Source: Buttiauxella sp. A111 (GTDB lineage: Bacteria > Pseudomonadota > Gammaproteobacteria > Enterobacterales > Enterobacteriaceae). Taken from it: a stretch of 64,000 bases of DNA. This document shows positions 45,468 through 55,436 of this stretch, one piece after another; within the stretch, counting starts at the first letter, position 1; each line of letters opens with the position of its first letter. The DNA lies in contig NZ_BJFN01000005.1 in NCBI RefSeq assembly GCF_014189855.1, forward strand, positions 186,001-250,000, given 5' to 3'. The translations under genes were made by a program, and so were the position numbers. The notes beneath the pieces are model-generated. The model did no database searches. It had not been told where the DNA came from and saw nothing but the letters and a program-made list of their open reading frames with translations.

Positions 45468-47486
45468 ATGAATAAATTACCTCTCTTGATTCTTCTGCTT
45501 CCAGGGCTTGTGCAAGCTGCGTGGACAGCCCCTGGAATTCCGGCGTTCAAAGAGCAAACTCCTGGCGTGTTTGTCAGTGAGGCAACGCTTGCGAAAGGGA
45601 CACTCCCGTTAAGTCTTAAATTCGATCAGACCTGTTGGCAGCCCGCAGAATCCATCAAGCTTAATCAGGCCCTTTCGTTAAAGCCTTGCGAGGGAGAGGC
45701 ACCCGTCTGGCGTTTATTTCGTGAAGGGCAGTATCGGGTACAAATCGACACCCGCAGCGGTACTCCCACGCTGAACCTGAGTGTTAATAGCGAGCCACAA
45801 GCCGCTCCGGTCGATGTGACCCGGCAATGCCCAAAATGGGATGGCAAAGCGTTAACCGTGGACGTCAGTAAAACTTTTGCTGAAGGCAGCGAAGTACGCG
45901 ATTTCTATAGCGGGACGACGGCTACGGTCAAACAAGGCCAGATTACCCTGATGCCTGCGGCGAACAGCAACGGTCTGTTGCTGCTTGAATCTTCCAGCAC
46001 TCAACAGTCCGCACCGTTTAGCTGGCATAACGCCACGGTCTATTTTGTGCTGACTGATCGTTTTGAAAATGGTAATCCGAAAAACGACAACAGCTATGGT
46101 CGCCACAAAGATGGCCAGCAGGAAATTGGCACGTTTCACGGTGGAGATCTGGCCGGATTAACCGGCAAGCTCGATTATCTCCAGCAATTGGGCGTTAACG
46201 CATTGTGGATTAGCTCGCCGTTGGAACAAATCCACGGTTGGGTGGGCGGTGGCACGAAAGGGGACTTCCCGCATTACGCCTACCACGGTTACTACACCAT
46301 GGACTGGACAAAACTCGACGCCAATATGGGCACTGAGGATGAGTTGCGCACACTGGTGGATGAAGCCCACAAGCGTGGTATCCGTATTTTGTTCGATATC
46401 GTCATGAACCACACCGGCTACGCAACGCTTGCTGATATGCAGGAATACCAGTTCGGTGCGTTGTATCTCAAGGGAGATGAACTGACAAAAACGCTTGGCA
46501 AACACTGGACTGACTGGAAGCCTGGCCCTGGCCAAAGCTGGCATTCCTTCAATGATTACATCAATTTCGGTGACAGCACGGCCTGGCAAAACTGGTGGGG
46601 GAAAAACTGGATCCGCACTGATATTGGCAACTACGACAGCCCGGGTTTTGATGACTTAACGATGTCGCTCGCTTTCTTGCCAGACTTAAAAACGGAATCC
46701 ACCCAACCCGCGGGTTTACCGATCTTTTATCGTCATAAACCCGACACCCACGCCAAAGACATTGCGGGTTATACCGTGCGTGATTACCTGACTCACTGGC
46801 TTAGCCAGTGGGTGCGCGATTACGGCATTGATGGTTTCCGCGTAGATACGGCAAAACACGTTGAAAAAGCAGGTTGGCAGCAGTTGAAAGAGCAGTCTGT
46901 CAGCGCACTGGCCGAATGGAAAAAGGCTAATCCAGACAAGAAGCTGGATGACGCGCCGTTCTGGATGACCGGAGAATCCTGGGGCCACGGCGTGATGAAA
47001 AGTGATTACTACAACAGCGGCTTTGACGCGATGATCAATTTTGATTATCAGGATCAAGCAGCAAAAGCGGTGAATTGCCTTGCGGACATGGATCTCATCT
47101 GGCAGCAAATGGCGACTAAGTTGCAGGATTTTAATGTTCTTAGCTACCTTTCTTCGCACGATACCCGATTGTTCCGAGAAGGAGGCCAGCGTGCTGCGGA
47201 ACTGCTGTTGTTGGCGCCGGGCGCGGTGCAGATATTCTACGGGGATGAGACGGAACGTCCGTTTGGCCCAACCGGTTCCGACCCGCTGCAAGGCACGCGT
47301 TCCGATATGAACTGGGGGCAAAATCTGGCAACTCTCTCGCATTGGCAGAAAATCAGCCAGTTCCGTGCCCGCCATCCGGCTATTGGCGCGGGTAAACAAA
47401 ACACGCTGAATATGAAAGAGGGCTATGGATTCAGCCGCGAGTCAGCAGAGGACAAAGTGATGGTTGTTTGGGCAGGAAATCACTGA
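45468..47486 (+). CDS. malS: MalS, periplasmic alpha-amylase
   Basis: Exported glycoside hydrolase family 13 enzyme cutting long maltodextrins, 672 residues (E. coli 676). The signal peptide MNKLPLLILLLPGLVQA starts at 45468; the frame from 45429 is rejected. GH13 regions are visible: VMNHTG, GFRVDTAKH (nucleophile Asp), MTGESWGH (acid Glu) and LSSHDTR. An N-terminal domain of about 190 residues with several cysteines precedes the catalytic barrel, as in E. coli. Confidence 0.95.
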   Translation: MNKLPLLILLLPGLVQAAWTAPGIPAFKEQTPGVFVSEATLAKGTLPLSLKFDQTCWQPAESIKLNQALSLKPCEGEAPVWRLFREGQYRVQIDTRSGTPTLNLSVNSEPQAAPVDVTRQCPKWDGKALTVDVSKTFAEGSEVRDFYSGTTATVKQGQITLMPAANSNGLLLLESSSTQQSAPFSWHNATVYFVLTDRFENGNPKNDNSYGRHKDGQQEIGTFHGGDLAGLTGKLDYLQQLGVNALWISSPLEQIHGWVGGGTKGDFPHYAYHGYYTMDWTKLDANMGTEDELRTLVDEAHKRGIRILFDIVMNHTGYATLADMQEYQFGALYLKGDELTKTLGKHWTDWKPGPGQSWHSFNDYINFGDSTAWQNWWGKNWIRTDIGNYDSPGFDDLTMSLAFLPDLKTESTQPAGLPIFYRHKPDTHAKDIAGYTVRDYLTHWLSQWVRDYGIDGFRVDTAKHVEKAGWQQLKEQSVSALAEWKKANPDKKLDDAPFWMTGESWGHGVMKSDYYNSGFDAMINFDYQDQAAKAVNCLADMDLIWQQMATKLQDFNVLSYLSSHDTRLFREGGQRAAELLLLAPGAVQIFYGDETERPFGPTGSDPLQGTRSDMNWGQNLATLSHWQKISQFRARHPAIGAGKQNTLNMKEGYGFSRESAEDKVMVVWAGNH

Positions 47487-47489
47487 GCG

Positions 47490-47651
47490 CCCTCATCCCG
47501 TCCTTCTCCCCCAGGAGAAGGGGAAGGTCAAAACAGCTCGATCATATTCCCTCTCCCCCAGGAGAAGGGAAAACCGGACAATTCCCTCTCCCCCAGGAGA
47601 AGGGGAAAACCGGATAATTCCCTCTCCTGGGGGAGAGGGTTAGGGTGAGGG
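47490..47651. repeat. CCCTCACCC palindromic repeat, copy 4
   Basis: Long variant with outer ends CCCTCATCCC and GGGTTAGGGTGAGGG. Inside are three tandem units of the type TTCCCTCTCCCCCAGGAGAA. It occupies most of the 302-bp malS-avtA gap and may terminate malS. Confidence 0.9.
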
Positions 47652-47724
47652 CCAGGGCAATATTCTGTGCTGCCCTGGCCGCAATACGCAGCATATTGCC
47701 GATAAGAGGCTATCCTTAATGCGT

Positions 47725-47753
47725 TTGCACCGCGTCTTTTACGGCGTTATGGT
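47725..47753 (+). promoter_or_regulatory. avtA sigma-70 promoter
   Basis: TTGCAC, a 17-bp spacer and TATGGT, 36 nt before the avtA start codon. avtA is repressed by alanine and leucine in E. coli; no operator is evident here. Confidence 0.65.
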
Positions 47754-47788
47754 TAGCCTCTTTTGATGGTCAAAGACAGATCTACGTT

Positions 47789-49042
47789 ATGACGTTTTCA
47801 CTTTTCGGCGACAAATTTACCCGCCATGCAGGCATTACACGCCTGATGGAGGACCTCAACGACGGCCTGCGCACACCTGGAGCGATCATGCTCGGTGGCG
47901 GTAATCCTGCGCAAATTCCTGCGATGAATGACTATTTCCAGGATCTGCTGGCGGACATGCTGGCAAACGGGAAAATGACCGACGCGCTATGCAATTACGA
48001 TGGCCCGCAGGGGAAAAGTGAGTTACTTGACGCGCTTGCGGATATGCTGCGCACAGAATTAGGTTGGGATATCACACCACAGAATATTGCACTGACAAAT
48101 GGCAGTCAGAGTGCATTTTTCTACTTATTTAATTTGTTTGCGGGTCGTTATGCCGATGGCAGCACTAAAAAGGTGTTGTTCCCATTGGCGCCGGAATACA
48201 TCGGCTATGCGGATTCCGGCCTCGAAGAAGACCTGTTTGTTTCGACGCGTCCCAACATCGAACTGCTGCCGGAAGGCCAGTTCAAATATCACGTAGACTT
48301 TGAACATCTGCGCATCGGCCCTGATACCGGGATGATTTGCGTCTCACGCCCGACCAACCCGACGGGCAACGTGATTACCGATGAAGAGCTGATTAAACTC
48401 GATGCGCTGGCCAACCAGCACGGTATTCCACTGGTGATTGATAACGCTTATGGCGTTCCATTCCCGGGGATTATTTTCAGCGAAGCTCGCCCGCTGTGGA
48501 ATCCAAACATCATCTTGTGTATGAGCCTGTCCAAACTGGGTTTACCGGGTAGCCGATGCGGAATCATTATTGCCGATGACAAAATCATCTCTGCTATCAG
48601 CAATATGAACGGCATCATCAGCCTGGCACCGGGTGGCGTTGGCCCAGCGATGGCGTGCGAGATGATTAAGCGCAACGATTTGCTGCGTTTGTCTGAGACG
48701 GTGATCAAACCGTTCTATTACCAGCGAGTTCAGGACACGATAGCGATAATTCGCCGCTATTTATCGCCTGAACGCTGCCTGATCCACAAACCCGAGGGGG
48801 CAATTTTCCTGTGGTTGTGGTTCAAAGACCTGCCAATCTCTACCGAATTGCTCTATCAGCGCCTGAAAAAACGCGGCGTTTTGATGGTGCCGGGGGATTA
48901 TTTCTTCCCAGGGCTGGATAAACCGTGGCCGCACACGCATCAATGTATGCGCATGAACTATGTGCCGGAGCCGGATAAAATCGAGGCAGGCGTGAAGATC
49001 CTTGCCGAAGAAATTGAACGCGCGTGGGCTGAAGCGAAGTAA
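47789..49042 (+). CDS. avtA: AvtA, valine-pyruvate transaminase
   Basis: PLP-dependent aminotransferase (transaminase C) exchanging amino groups between valine and pyruvate or alanine, 417 residues as in E. coli. The PLP lysine lies in CMSLSKLGLPGSRCG; substrate-binding landmarks are TNGSQSAFFYLFN, SRPTNPTGNVI and DNAYGVPFPG. Confidence 0.95.
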   Translation: MTFSLFGDKFTRHAGITRLMEDLNDGLRTPGAIMLGGGNPAQIPAMNDYFQDLLADMLANGKMTDALCNYDGPQGKSELLDALADMLRTELGWDITPQNIALTNGSQSAFFYLFNLFAGRYADGSTKKVLFPLAPEYIGYADSGLEEDLFVSTRPNIELLPEGQFKYHVDFEHLRIGPDTGMICVSRPTNPTGNVITDEELIKLDALANQHGIPLVIDNAYGVPFPGIIFSEARPLWNPNIILCMSLSKLGLPGSRCGIIIADDKIISAISNMNGIISLAPGGVGPAMACEMIKRNDLLRLSETVIKPFYYQRVQDTIAIIRRYLSPERCLIHKPEGAIFLWLWFKDLPISTELLYQRLKKRGVLMVPGDYFFPGLDKPWPHTHQCMRMNYVPEPDKIEAGVKILAEEIERAWAEAK

Positions 49043-49050
49043 AAATGTGA

Positions 49051-49080
49051 AAGCCTTCTCCGCAAGGAGAAGGCTTTATT
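49051..49080 (+). terminator. terminator between avtA and nickel permease gene
   Basis: Perfect 11-bp stem AAGCCTTCTCC / GGAGAAGGCTT, GCAA tetraloop, then TATT. It is shared by the convergent genes avtA and the permease. Confidence 0.85.
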
Positions 49081-49083
49081 ACG

Positions 49084-50109
49084 CTAGCGAACTACCAGAG
49101 AGTCATACCCTTTCCAGCGATAATTCAGCATCGACACAATCCAGCAGACAATAAACAACCCAACCACGATAAAGCCCGCATTGCCGAGGTTTTCATTCAG
49201 CGCATCAACCCATTTCCACAAGCCGTTATGCAGGTCGAACTTATCTGCCAGCAATCCTAATGCTTCCATGCCGCCGATAAACAGGGCGACGACCACAGAG
49301 GTGCCGGTGATCGTCATATTGTAATAGAGCTTGCGTTGCGGCTTGTTAAACGCCCAACCGTAAGCGCCAACCATAATCATATTGTCGAGCGTATCAATCA
49401 GCGCCATCCCGCTGGCAAACAGCGCCGGGAACACCAGAATTGACCACATCGACATACCGCTGGATGCGCTGGCGGCTGAAATACCCAGCACGCCAATTTC
49501 TGTTGCTGTATCAAAGCCTAAGCCGAACAAAAAGCCGACCAGATACATGTGCCAGCTTTTGTTAATCAGCTTGAAGGTGGAGCGGAACAGCCAGCTCATC
49601 ACGCCTCCACCGGTGAAATCGGTCGCCTCGGCAGAAAGCGGTTCGCCACGTTTTAGCTGACGGAAATTACGCCAAACGCCGCGTAAAATCACCAGGTTGA
49701 CCAGCGCCATTGCCAGCAAGAAACAGGCCGACACTGCGGTACCAATCACACCGCCGACGTCATGAAACCAGTCCATATCGTTCTGGAATGCAGCGGCAGT
49801 GGCGGCAATCGCAACAGAGGCCAACACCACAATGCTGGAATGGCCGAGCGAAAACCAGGCGCCAATGCCAAATGGGCGTTTCCCTTGCTGCATCATTTTG
49901 CGCGTCACATTATCAATTGCCGCGATGTGATCGGCATCGACTGCATGCCGCAATCCATAGCACCAGGCCAGCAGACTTGCGGCCATCAAGGCAGTGCTGT
50001 GGTGAAATGAAACCAGCGCCCAGGCCCAGGACGCAAGGTTGGCGGCAACTAACACTGCCAACAAAACGGCTGCGCGCGGGTTGTCACGAAGAATACGCAA
50101 GAACATCAT
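49084..50109 (-). CDS. NiCoT-family nickel/cobalt permease
   Basis: High-affinity Ni2+ (or Co2+) transporter of the HoxN/NixA family, 341 residues, eight helices. All family signatures are present: RHAVDADHIAAIDN (metal-binding helix II), SLGHSSIVVL, LGFDTATEIG and GMALIDTLDNMIMVGAYGW. The start codon lies 1 nt after the hypF stop (TAA-A-ATG), with AAGGA inside hypF, so it is translationally coupled. A second ATG follows at once (50106). It would supply nickel for the [NiFe] active site of HycE. Confidence 0.92.
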   Translation of the reverse strand: MMFLRILRDNPRAAVLLAVLVAANLASWAWALVSFHHSTALMAASLLAWCYGLRHAVDADHIAAIDNVTRKMMQQGKRPFGIGAWFSLGHSSIVVLASVAIAATAAAFQNDMDWFHDVGGVIGTAVSACFLLAMALVNLVILRGVWRNFRQLKRGEPLSAEATDFTGGGVMSWLFRSTFKLINKSWHMYLVGFLFGLGFDTATEIGVLGISAASASSGMSMWSILVFPALFASGMALIDTLDNMIMVGAYGWAFNKPQRKLYYNMTITGTSVVVALFIGGMEALGLLADKFDLHNGLWKWVDALNENLGNAGFIVVGLFIVCWIVSMLNYRWKGYDSLVVR

Positions 50110-50110
50110 T

Positions 50111-52348
50111 TTATCCTTGTGAAGGAAGGGATAAGCGGGCGGCGGCAACCAGGGCCTGACCCAATGCAAGAGCACCGTCACCGGCGGGTAACAGTGTCGG
50201 GAAGAGCAGATTGAAATCTGCGAGATGATGCGCAAACCGTTCGCGCATCAGTGTGTTATGCAGTACGCCACCGCTGAACACGAGGGTATTAATCGACAAC
50301 CGGCGCGCGTGGCTGCGAGCCAAATCAGCAAAACCTTTTGCCAGCGCATCATGGAATGCCCAGGCGCGAGCAGGCGCACAGTCGTGCCAGTTCATCCATT
50401 GCTGCCAGAACGTCGCCATATCAAGTTTGCCTTCAACAAGCGGCAGGGTGACAGGATGGAGACAGGCACCGCTAAGTGACGCCAGTGCTTCAAAGCGACA
50501 AGCGGCTTCCCCTTCATAGCTTTGTTGCAGCGGTGCACAGTTAAGCGCGGCAGCAGCAGCATCGAATAGACGACCTGCGGAGGAGGCGAGCGGGGTGTTA
50601 ATTCCACGGGCAATCGCCGTTGCCAGTAGCGGCCAGTTTTGTTCGCGCACAATTGCGGTTTCTGGATATTGTTGCCAGTCCGGCAAAAAAGTCAGGCAAT
50701 GGGCGAGCAGGTTGCGCCACGGCTGGCGAGCCGCGAGATCTCCTCCAGGCAGAGACACGGCTGGTAAACCCCCTAAGTGTTCACATTCCTGATAATTCAC
50801 ACGCAGGCATTCGCCGCCCCATAGCTGGTCGTTCTCGCCATAACCAATACCATCCAGCGTTAGCGCAATGACATCTCTCCCGTCCCGTGGCCAAAAGTGT
50901 TCGGCCATGCAAGCCACTGCATGAGCGTGGTGATGCAAAACCGTGCTGATGGGCAACCCCATTTCACGCCCAATACGGGCGCTGTGGTAGCCTGGATGGG
51001 CATCTATCACGACATGTTCTGGCGTAAAATCATAAGCTTCACACATCAGCGTGCACGCTTTATGCCATTGCTGCTCCACGCCATCTTCAGAGAGATCGCC
51101 CAGATGTTGGCTGAGCACCGCCTGGTTGTCGCGAAGCAAACAGAAGGTATTTTTCAAATCTGCGCCCAGCGCCAGAATCGGCGGCAGTGCGGCAAAACCA
51201 GGCGGCAGCGGCAGGGCATCCGGCACAAATCCACGGGCACGACGCAGCATTTCACCGTTGGCACGCACCACGGAGTCATCCATACGCTGCACGATGTCGC
51301 GATTGTGCAGCAGCCAGCCGTCTGCAATGTTGGATAATTCTTCGCGCGCTTGTTGATTGGTAATGGCAGGCGGTTTGGCATTTACATTACCGGAGGTCAT
51401 CACCAGAGGTGCGCCGAAGCCCTGCATCAAAAGGTGTTGCAGTGGATTGGCGGGCAGCATGACGCCGACTTCGTTCAGATGTAGTGCGATAAACTCGCTT
51501 AAGTCGGGTAAATCCGACTTCGCCATTAAGACAATCGGTGCTGCTGGAGTATTGAGCTGTGCGACGACATCCGCAGGCAATCCGTCTGAGTCTGGCAGCA
51601 TTACCGCCAGCGGTTTTGTCGGGCGATGTTTACGGTCCCGTAAGTTGGCAACGGCGTTGTTGTTGCGCGCATCAACCGCCAGATGGAACCCGCCGAGCCC
51701 TTTTATCGCCACGATCTTTCCGGCTTTTAACGCCATTACGGCAGCCTGAAGAGCATCTTCGCGTTCTAAAGACACTTCCCCACATTGCCAGGCCATGTGC
51801 GGGCCACAATCCGGGCAGGCGACGGGCTGCGCATGAAAGCGCCTGTCCATCGGGTTGCGATACTCTTTCTCGCACGCCGGACACAGCGGGAACGCCGCCA
51901 TGACCGTGTTTGGCCGGTCATACGGCATGGCGTTAATAATCGTGAAACGTGGGCCGCAGTGGGTGCAATTGATAAACGGATAGCGATAACGGCGATCGTT
52001 TGGATCGTTGAGTTCGCGCAGGCAATCCGGACACGTTGCGGCGTCAGGGACAATTTGCGTGTCCATCGAACTGCTGTCGCTGTGGCGAATAGTGAAATCC
52101 TGCGGCAGGGTTTCCCACTGCATAGTGGATTGTTCAACGCTATCGATACGCGCCAGCGGTGGGCAATGGGCGTGAAGCTGGGTCATAAACGCATCAGCGG
52201 CAGATGTCAGGCGCACTAATACTCCCGCGCCGTCATTACAGACGTCGCCTGTGAGTTTGAGTTGTTGCGCCAGTTGCCAGACGAAAGGCCGAAAACCCAC
52301 GCCCTGGACTTTGCCGCGAATGCGTAGCATCACGCCGTTAAGATTCAC
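50111..52348 (-). CDS. hypF: HypF, carbamoyltransferase for hydrogenase maturation
   Basis: Makes carbamoyl-AMP from carbamoyl phosphate and passes the carbamoyl group to HypE, the source of cyanide ligands of the [NiFe] centre. 745 residues (E. coli 750). Order: acylphosphatase domain (Arg20 in GVGFRPF, Asn38), two paired zinc fingers (CPDC at 106-109, [18 protein letters not shown]), YrdC-like domain ([17 protein letters not shown]) and Kae1-like domain ([24 protein letters not shown]). GTG start with AGGAA upstream. Confidence 0.94.
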   Translation of the reverse strand: MNLNGVMLRIRGKVQGVGFRPFVWQLAQQLKLTGDVCNDGAGVLVRLTSAADAFMTQLHAHCPPLARIDSVEQSTMQWETLPQDFTIRHSDSSSMDTQIVPDAATCPDCLRELNDPNDRRYRYPFINCTHCGPRFTIINAMPYDRPNTVMAAFPLCPACEKEYRNPMDRRFHAQPVACPDCGPHMAWQCGEVSLEREDALQAAVMALKAGKIVAIKGLGGFHLAVDARNNNAVANLRDRKHRPTKPLAVMLPDSDGLPADVVAQLNTPAAPIVLMAKSDLPDLSEFIALHLNEVGVMLPANPLQHLLMQGFGAPLVMTSGNVNAKPPAITNQQAREELSNIADGWLLHNRDIVQRMDDSVVRANGEMLRRARGFVPDALPLPPGFAALPPILALGADLKNTFCLLRDNQAVLSQHLGDLSEDGVEQQWHKACTLMCEAYDFTPEHVVIDAHPGYHSARIGREMGLPISTVLHHHAHAVACMAEHFWPRDGRDVIALTLDGIGYGENDQLWGGECLRVNYQECEHLGGLPAVSLPGGDLAARQPWRNLLAHCLTFLPDWQQYPETAIVREQNWPLLATAIARGINTPLASSAGRLFDAAAAALNCAPLQQSYEGEAACRFEALASLSGACLHPVTLPLVEGKLDMATFWQQWMNWHDCAPARAWAFHDALAKGFADLARSHARRLSINTLVFSGGVLHNTLMRERFAHHLADFNLLFPTLLPAGDGALALGQALVAAARLSLPSQG

Positions 52349-52372
52349 TTATGTTCCTGTTCGGTTTTAACA

Positions 52373-52452
52373 CCCTCATCCCAGCCTTCTCCCTGAGGGA
52401 GAAGGAGCTATTCTTTTCTCCCTCTCCTGGGGGAGAGGGTCGGGGTGAGGGC
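52373..52452. repeat. CCCTCACCC palindromic repeat, copy 5
   Basis: Compact copy between fdhF and hypF, inside what appears to be a hydN-fdhF-hypF-permease operon. Confidence 0.88.
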
Positions 52453-52463
52453 GAGGGGAGTTC

Positions 52464-54614
52464 TTAAACTTCTACCGCACTGCGCAAACGCGCTTTCATA
52501 TCGCTATAGGTGGTTTGCGCATAGTTCTCGGCCCATTGCTGGTCAGCAATCTGGCTGATATTCACCGCGCAATACTTGGTTTCCGGCGTTTTGGAAATGG
52601 GGTCAAGGTTGTCCTGAGTCAGTTCATTACACGCACCAATCCACCATTGGTAAGTCATGTACACCGAGCCAAGATTTATGCGCTCATTCACTTCGGCACG
52701 GCTGATGACTTTGCCGCGACGCGAACTGACCCACACCAGTTGCTTGTCTTTGATATTGAGCAACTTGGCATCCGTCGGGTTGATTTGCACAAATCCAGGC
52801 TCATCGGCGAGTGTTTGCAGCGCCGCACAGTTGCCCGTCATCGAGCGGCAGGAGTAGTGTCCGACCTCACGAACGGTACACAGCACCAGCGGATAATCCG
52901 CGTCTGGCACTTCGGCAGGTGCGCGCCACTCGGCGGCAAAAAGCTGGCCTTTACCGTTTGGCGTATCGAACTTGCTGTCTTTGTAGAGGTACGGCGTACC
53001 AGGATGGTCAAGCGTCGGACACGGCCATTGCACATGGCCCATCTCACCCATTTTCTCGTAGGTCACGCCATAGAACAGCGGGCAGAGTTCGCGCAGTTCA
53101 TCCCAGATTTGCTGGTTGTTGTCGTAGTGCATTGGGTAGCCCATTTCGGTGGCGAGCAGGCTGATAATTTCCCAGTCACGTTTGACGTTGTATTTCGCAT
53201 CAATCGCTTTCTCAAAACGCTGGAAACCACGGTCGGCACAGGTAAACACGCCGCCATGTTCGCCCCAGGAAGTGGCTGGCAAAATAACGTCGGCCACTTC
53301 GGCGGTTTTGGTCATGAAGATGTCTTGCACCACCACAAAATCGAGCGCTTCAAAGCCTTTGCGTACCAGGCCAAGGTCGGCTTCAGTCTGCAGCGGGTCT
53401 TCGCCCATGATGTAGTAGGCTTTCATCTCGCCTTCGATAGCCATATGTGGCACTTCGGTGATACGCACGCCGACTTTGTCGTCCATATCGTCGACGTTAA
53501 TGCCCCAGGCTTTGGCGAATTTGGCGCGTACTTCCGGGTCAACCACATCCTGATAGCCAGGGAACTGGTTTGGCAGTACGCCCATGTCACACGCGCCCTG
53601 CACGTTGTTCTGCCCACGAACCGGGCCAACGCCGACGTTTTCGCGACCGAGGTTTCCTGTCAACAGCGCAAGGCTTGATAAGCCTTTTACCACGTCAACC
53701 GCCTGGCCAAACTGCGTGACGCCCATGCCCCACATGATGGTGGCGGAAGGCGCGGCAGCAAATGTACGCATCGCCTGGCGAACCATGTGTGCCGGAACAC
53801 CGGTCAGGTGCTCAACGTCTTCTGGTGCGTAACCTTTGACGACCTCACGGTAGGCATCCAAACCGTCAGTGTATTTCGCCACATACTCTTTATCGTAGAG
53901 ATTCTCTTCGAGCAGCACGTAACCAAAGGCATTCACCAGCGCCATGTTGCAGCCGTTTTTCAGCTGCAAATGTTGGTCGGCGATACGTGCGGTTTCGATG
54001 CGACGCGGATCGCAAACAATGATTTTCGCGCCATTTTCTTTCGCTTTAATCACCCGACGCGCCACAATCGGATGCGAATCGGCACAGTTATAACCAAACA
54101 CCAACAGGCACTTAGAGTGTTCGATATCGCCGATGGAGTTGCTCATCGCGCCATTTCCCAGCGTCACCTGCAAACCTGCAACCGACGGCCCGTGACAAAC
54201 ACGCGCACAGCAGTCGACGTTGTTGGTATGCAACACGCCGCGTGCAAACTTCTGCATCACATAGTTAGTTTCGTTACCTGTTCCGCGTGACGAACCGGTC
54301 GTCATAATCGAGCGCGGGCCATGTTGCTCTTTAATCGCTTTCAGACGTTTAGCGGTATAGCTGATGGCTTCATCCCAACTGACGGGCTGGAGTTTCCCGC
54401 CTTTTTCGTAACGAATCATTGGCTGCGTTAAACGCGGTGTGAGCAGTTTGGTATCGTTGAGAAAATCCCAGCCGTAATAGCCTTTCAGGCAGAGTTCATT
54501 CTGGTTTGTGACACCATCAGCGGCTTCAGCACGGATAATTTTGTTTTTCTCAACAACCAATTTCAATTTGCAGCCTGCGCCACAGTAAGGGCAGACGCTG
54601 GTAATCTTTTTCAT
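52464..54614 (-). CDS. fdhF: FdhF, formate dehydrogenase H, cysteine form
   Basis: Molybdopterin bis-MGD enzyme oxidising formate to CO2 for formate hydrogenlyase, 716 residues (E. coli 715). The [4Fe-4S] motif is CPYCGAGCKLKL...CLKGYYG. Residue 140, selenocysteine in E. coli FdhH, is here an ordinary Cys: codon TGT at 54195-54197 in CCARVCHGPSVAG; the following His141 is kept. Other landmarks are VRGQNNVQGACDMG, GEDPLQTEADL and EVGHYSCRSMTGNC. It therefore does not need the SelABC machinery but may turn over more slowly. The start at 54614 matches E. coli; the frame from 54647 is rejected. It lies 56 nt after hydN. Confidence 0.93.
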   Translation of the reverse strand: MKKITSVCPYCGAGCKLKLVVEKNKIIRAEAADGVTNQNELCLKGYYGWDFLNDTKLLTPRLTQPMIRYEKGGKLQPVSWDEAISYTAKRLKAIKEQHGPRSIMTTGSSRGTGNETNYVMQKFARGVLHTNNVDCCARVCHGPSVAGLQVTLGNGAMSNSIGDIEHSKCLLVFGYNCADSHPIVARRVIKAKENGAKIIVCDPRRIETARIADQHLQLKNGCNMALVNAFGYVLLEENLYDKEYVAKYTDGLDAYREVVKGYAPEDVEHLTGVPAHMVRQAMRTFAAAPSATIMWGMGVTQFGQAVDVVKGLSSLALLTGNLGRENVGVGPVRGQNNVQGACDMGVLPNQFPGYQDVVDPEVRAKFAKAWGINVDDMDDKVGVRITEVPHMAIEGEMKAYYIMGEDPLQTEADLGLVRKGFEALDFVVVQDIFMTKTAEVADVILPATSWGEHGGVFTCADRGFQRFEKAIDAKYNVKRDWEIISLLATEMGYPMHYDNNQQIWDELRELCPLFYGVTYEKMGEMGHVQWPCPTLDHPGTPYLYKDSKFDTPNGKGQLFAAEWRAPAEVPDADYPLVLCTVREVGHYSCRSMTGNCAALQTLADEPGFVQINPTDAKLLNIKDKQLVWVSSRRGKVISRAEVNERINLGSVYMTYQWWIGACNELTQDNLDPISKTPETKYCAVNISQIADQQWAENYAQTTYSDMKARLRSAVEV

Positions 54615-54670
54615 CGGTAACAGACCTGTTAAAAGTGAAAATCTCATTCCTTCATATTTTTAGGAATGCA

Positions 54671-55216
54671 TTAGAAAATCAGAGATGAAGTCGCATCAAA
54701 CGCGGCACGGCGGCGTTTTTCAGCACTCATTTGTTCAAGCTTGTTGCGGTCAACGCAGATAATGGCGTTGGTTGGGCAGGCTTCCATACAGGCCGGGCCT
54801 TCTGCGCGGGTGTGGCAAAGATCGCACTTATTCGCTTCGGCTTTTTCGGCCATCACGTTAAGACCCGCGCCGCTGTTGCGCACGACGGGGCGAACGACCA
54901 CTTCCATCGCGCCATACGGGCAGGCAACCACACAGGTTTTGCAGCCGATGCAACGTTCTTGCATCACATTCACAAACCCATGTTCGCGGCTGATAGCACC
55001 GTTCGGACAGACGTTAGCGCAAGGTGCGTCTTCGCACTGGCGGCACATCGTCGCTGTAGAAACATTCACGCCTTTAATCACGTGAATACGTGGCAGGAAA
55101 GTTTGCGGAGTTAATGCCGCGCAATCCTGTGCTTCCTGATGGGACACGACACAGGCCACTTCGCAAGTGCGACAGCCAATACATTTGCTCGAATCTGCAA
55201 TGATGAAGCGGTTCAT
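54671..55216 (-). CDS. hydN: HydN, ferredoxin-like electron carrier
   Basis: 181-residue protein with four [4Fe-4S] cluster motifs (CIGCRTCEVAC, CRQCEDAPCANVCP, CIGCKTCVVACP, CDLC...CMEACP). It supports formate dehydrogenase H function, probably as electron carrier between FdhF and the hydrogenase. Two ATG codons lie in tandem; 55216 has the better spacing from AGGAG and matches E. coli. First gene of a unit with fdhF, hypF and the nickel permease. Confidence 0.93.
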   Translation of the reverse strand: MNRFIIADSSKCIGCRTCEVACVVSHQEAQDCAALTPQTFLPRIHVIKGVNVSTATMCRQCEDAPCANVCPNGAISREHGFVNVMQERCIGCKTCVVACPYGAMEVVVRPVVRNSGAGLNVMAEKAEANKCDLCHTRAEGPACMEACPTNAIICVDRNKLEQMSAEKRRRAAFDATSSLIF

Positions 55217-55260
55217 CATAAGCTCCTGGGGAGAGTGTTTTTATAAGTCGGCGATAGACA

Positions 55261-55277
55261 TACATAAAGTGTGCCAA
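55261..55277 (-). promoter_or_regulatory. sigma-54 promoter of hydN
   Basis: On the minus strand TTGGCAC, 5 nt, then ATGTA. The -24 element is perfect and correctly spaced; the -12 element is a poor match (G of GC kept). It lies about 45 nt before hydN. Confidence 0.6.
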
Positions 55278-55353
55278 CTTTGAAACTAGCGTGATTCAAG
55301 GCGTTACGCATTGATCCGGGCTGGGGTGACAGTGACATCGACACATTTGACGA

Positions 55354-55373
55354 TGTCATTTGGGCAAATGACA
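55354..55373. promoter_or_regulatory. FhlA-type upstream palindrome, hydN side
   Basis: TGTCATTTGGGCAAATGACA is a near-perfect 20-bp inverted repeat about 80-100 bp upstream of the sigma-54 promoter, where a formate-activated FhlA hexamer would bind. CGATGTCATT and the nearby GTGACATCGACACATTTGAC contain further TGTC/GACA half-sites. Confidence 0.65.
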
Positions 55374-55385
55374 GAGGGGGAAAAT

Positions 55386-55412
55386 CCCCTCTTCTGGGGG
55401 AGAGGGTTAGGG
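55386..55412. repeat. CCCTCACCC palindromic repeat, partial copy 6
   Basis: Only the right half remains: CCCCTCTTCTGGGGGAGAGG then GTTAGGG. It lies between hycI and the hydN control region and may act as the hyc operon terminator. Confidence 0.7.
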
Positions 55413-55436
55413 ATAAGGTGTTTAAATCACCAAAAC

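Noticed and set aside
52515-53678. 387-codon open frame on the plus strand
   Set aside because: Antisense shadow of fdhF, which is clearly the real gene.
54192-54200. Expected in-frame TGA selenocysteine codon in fdhF
   Set aside because: The codon reads TGT; the frame is open throughout, so no recoding is needed.
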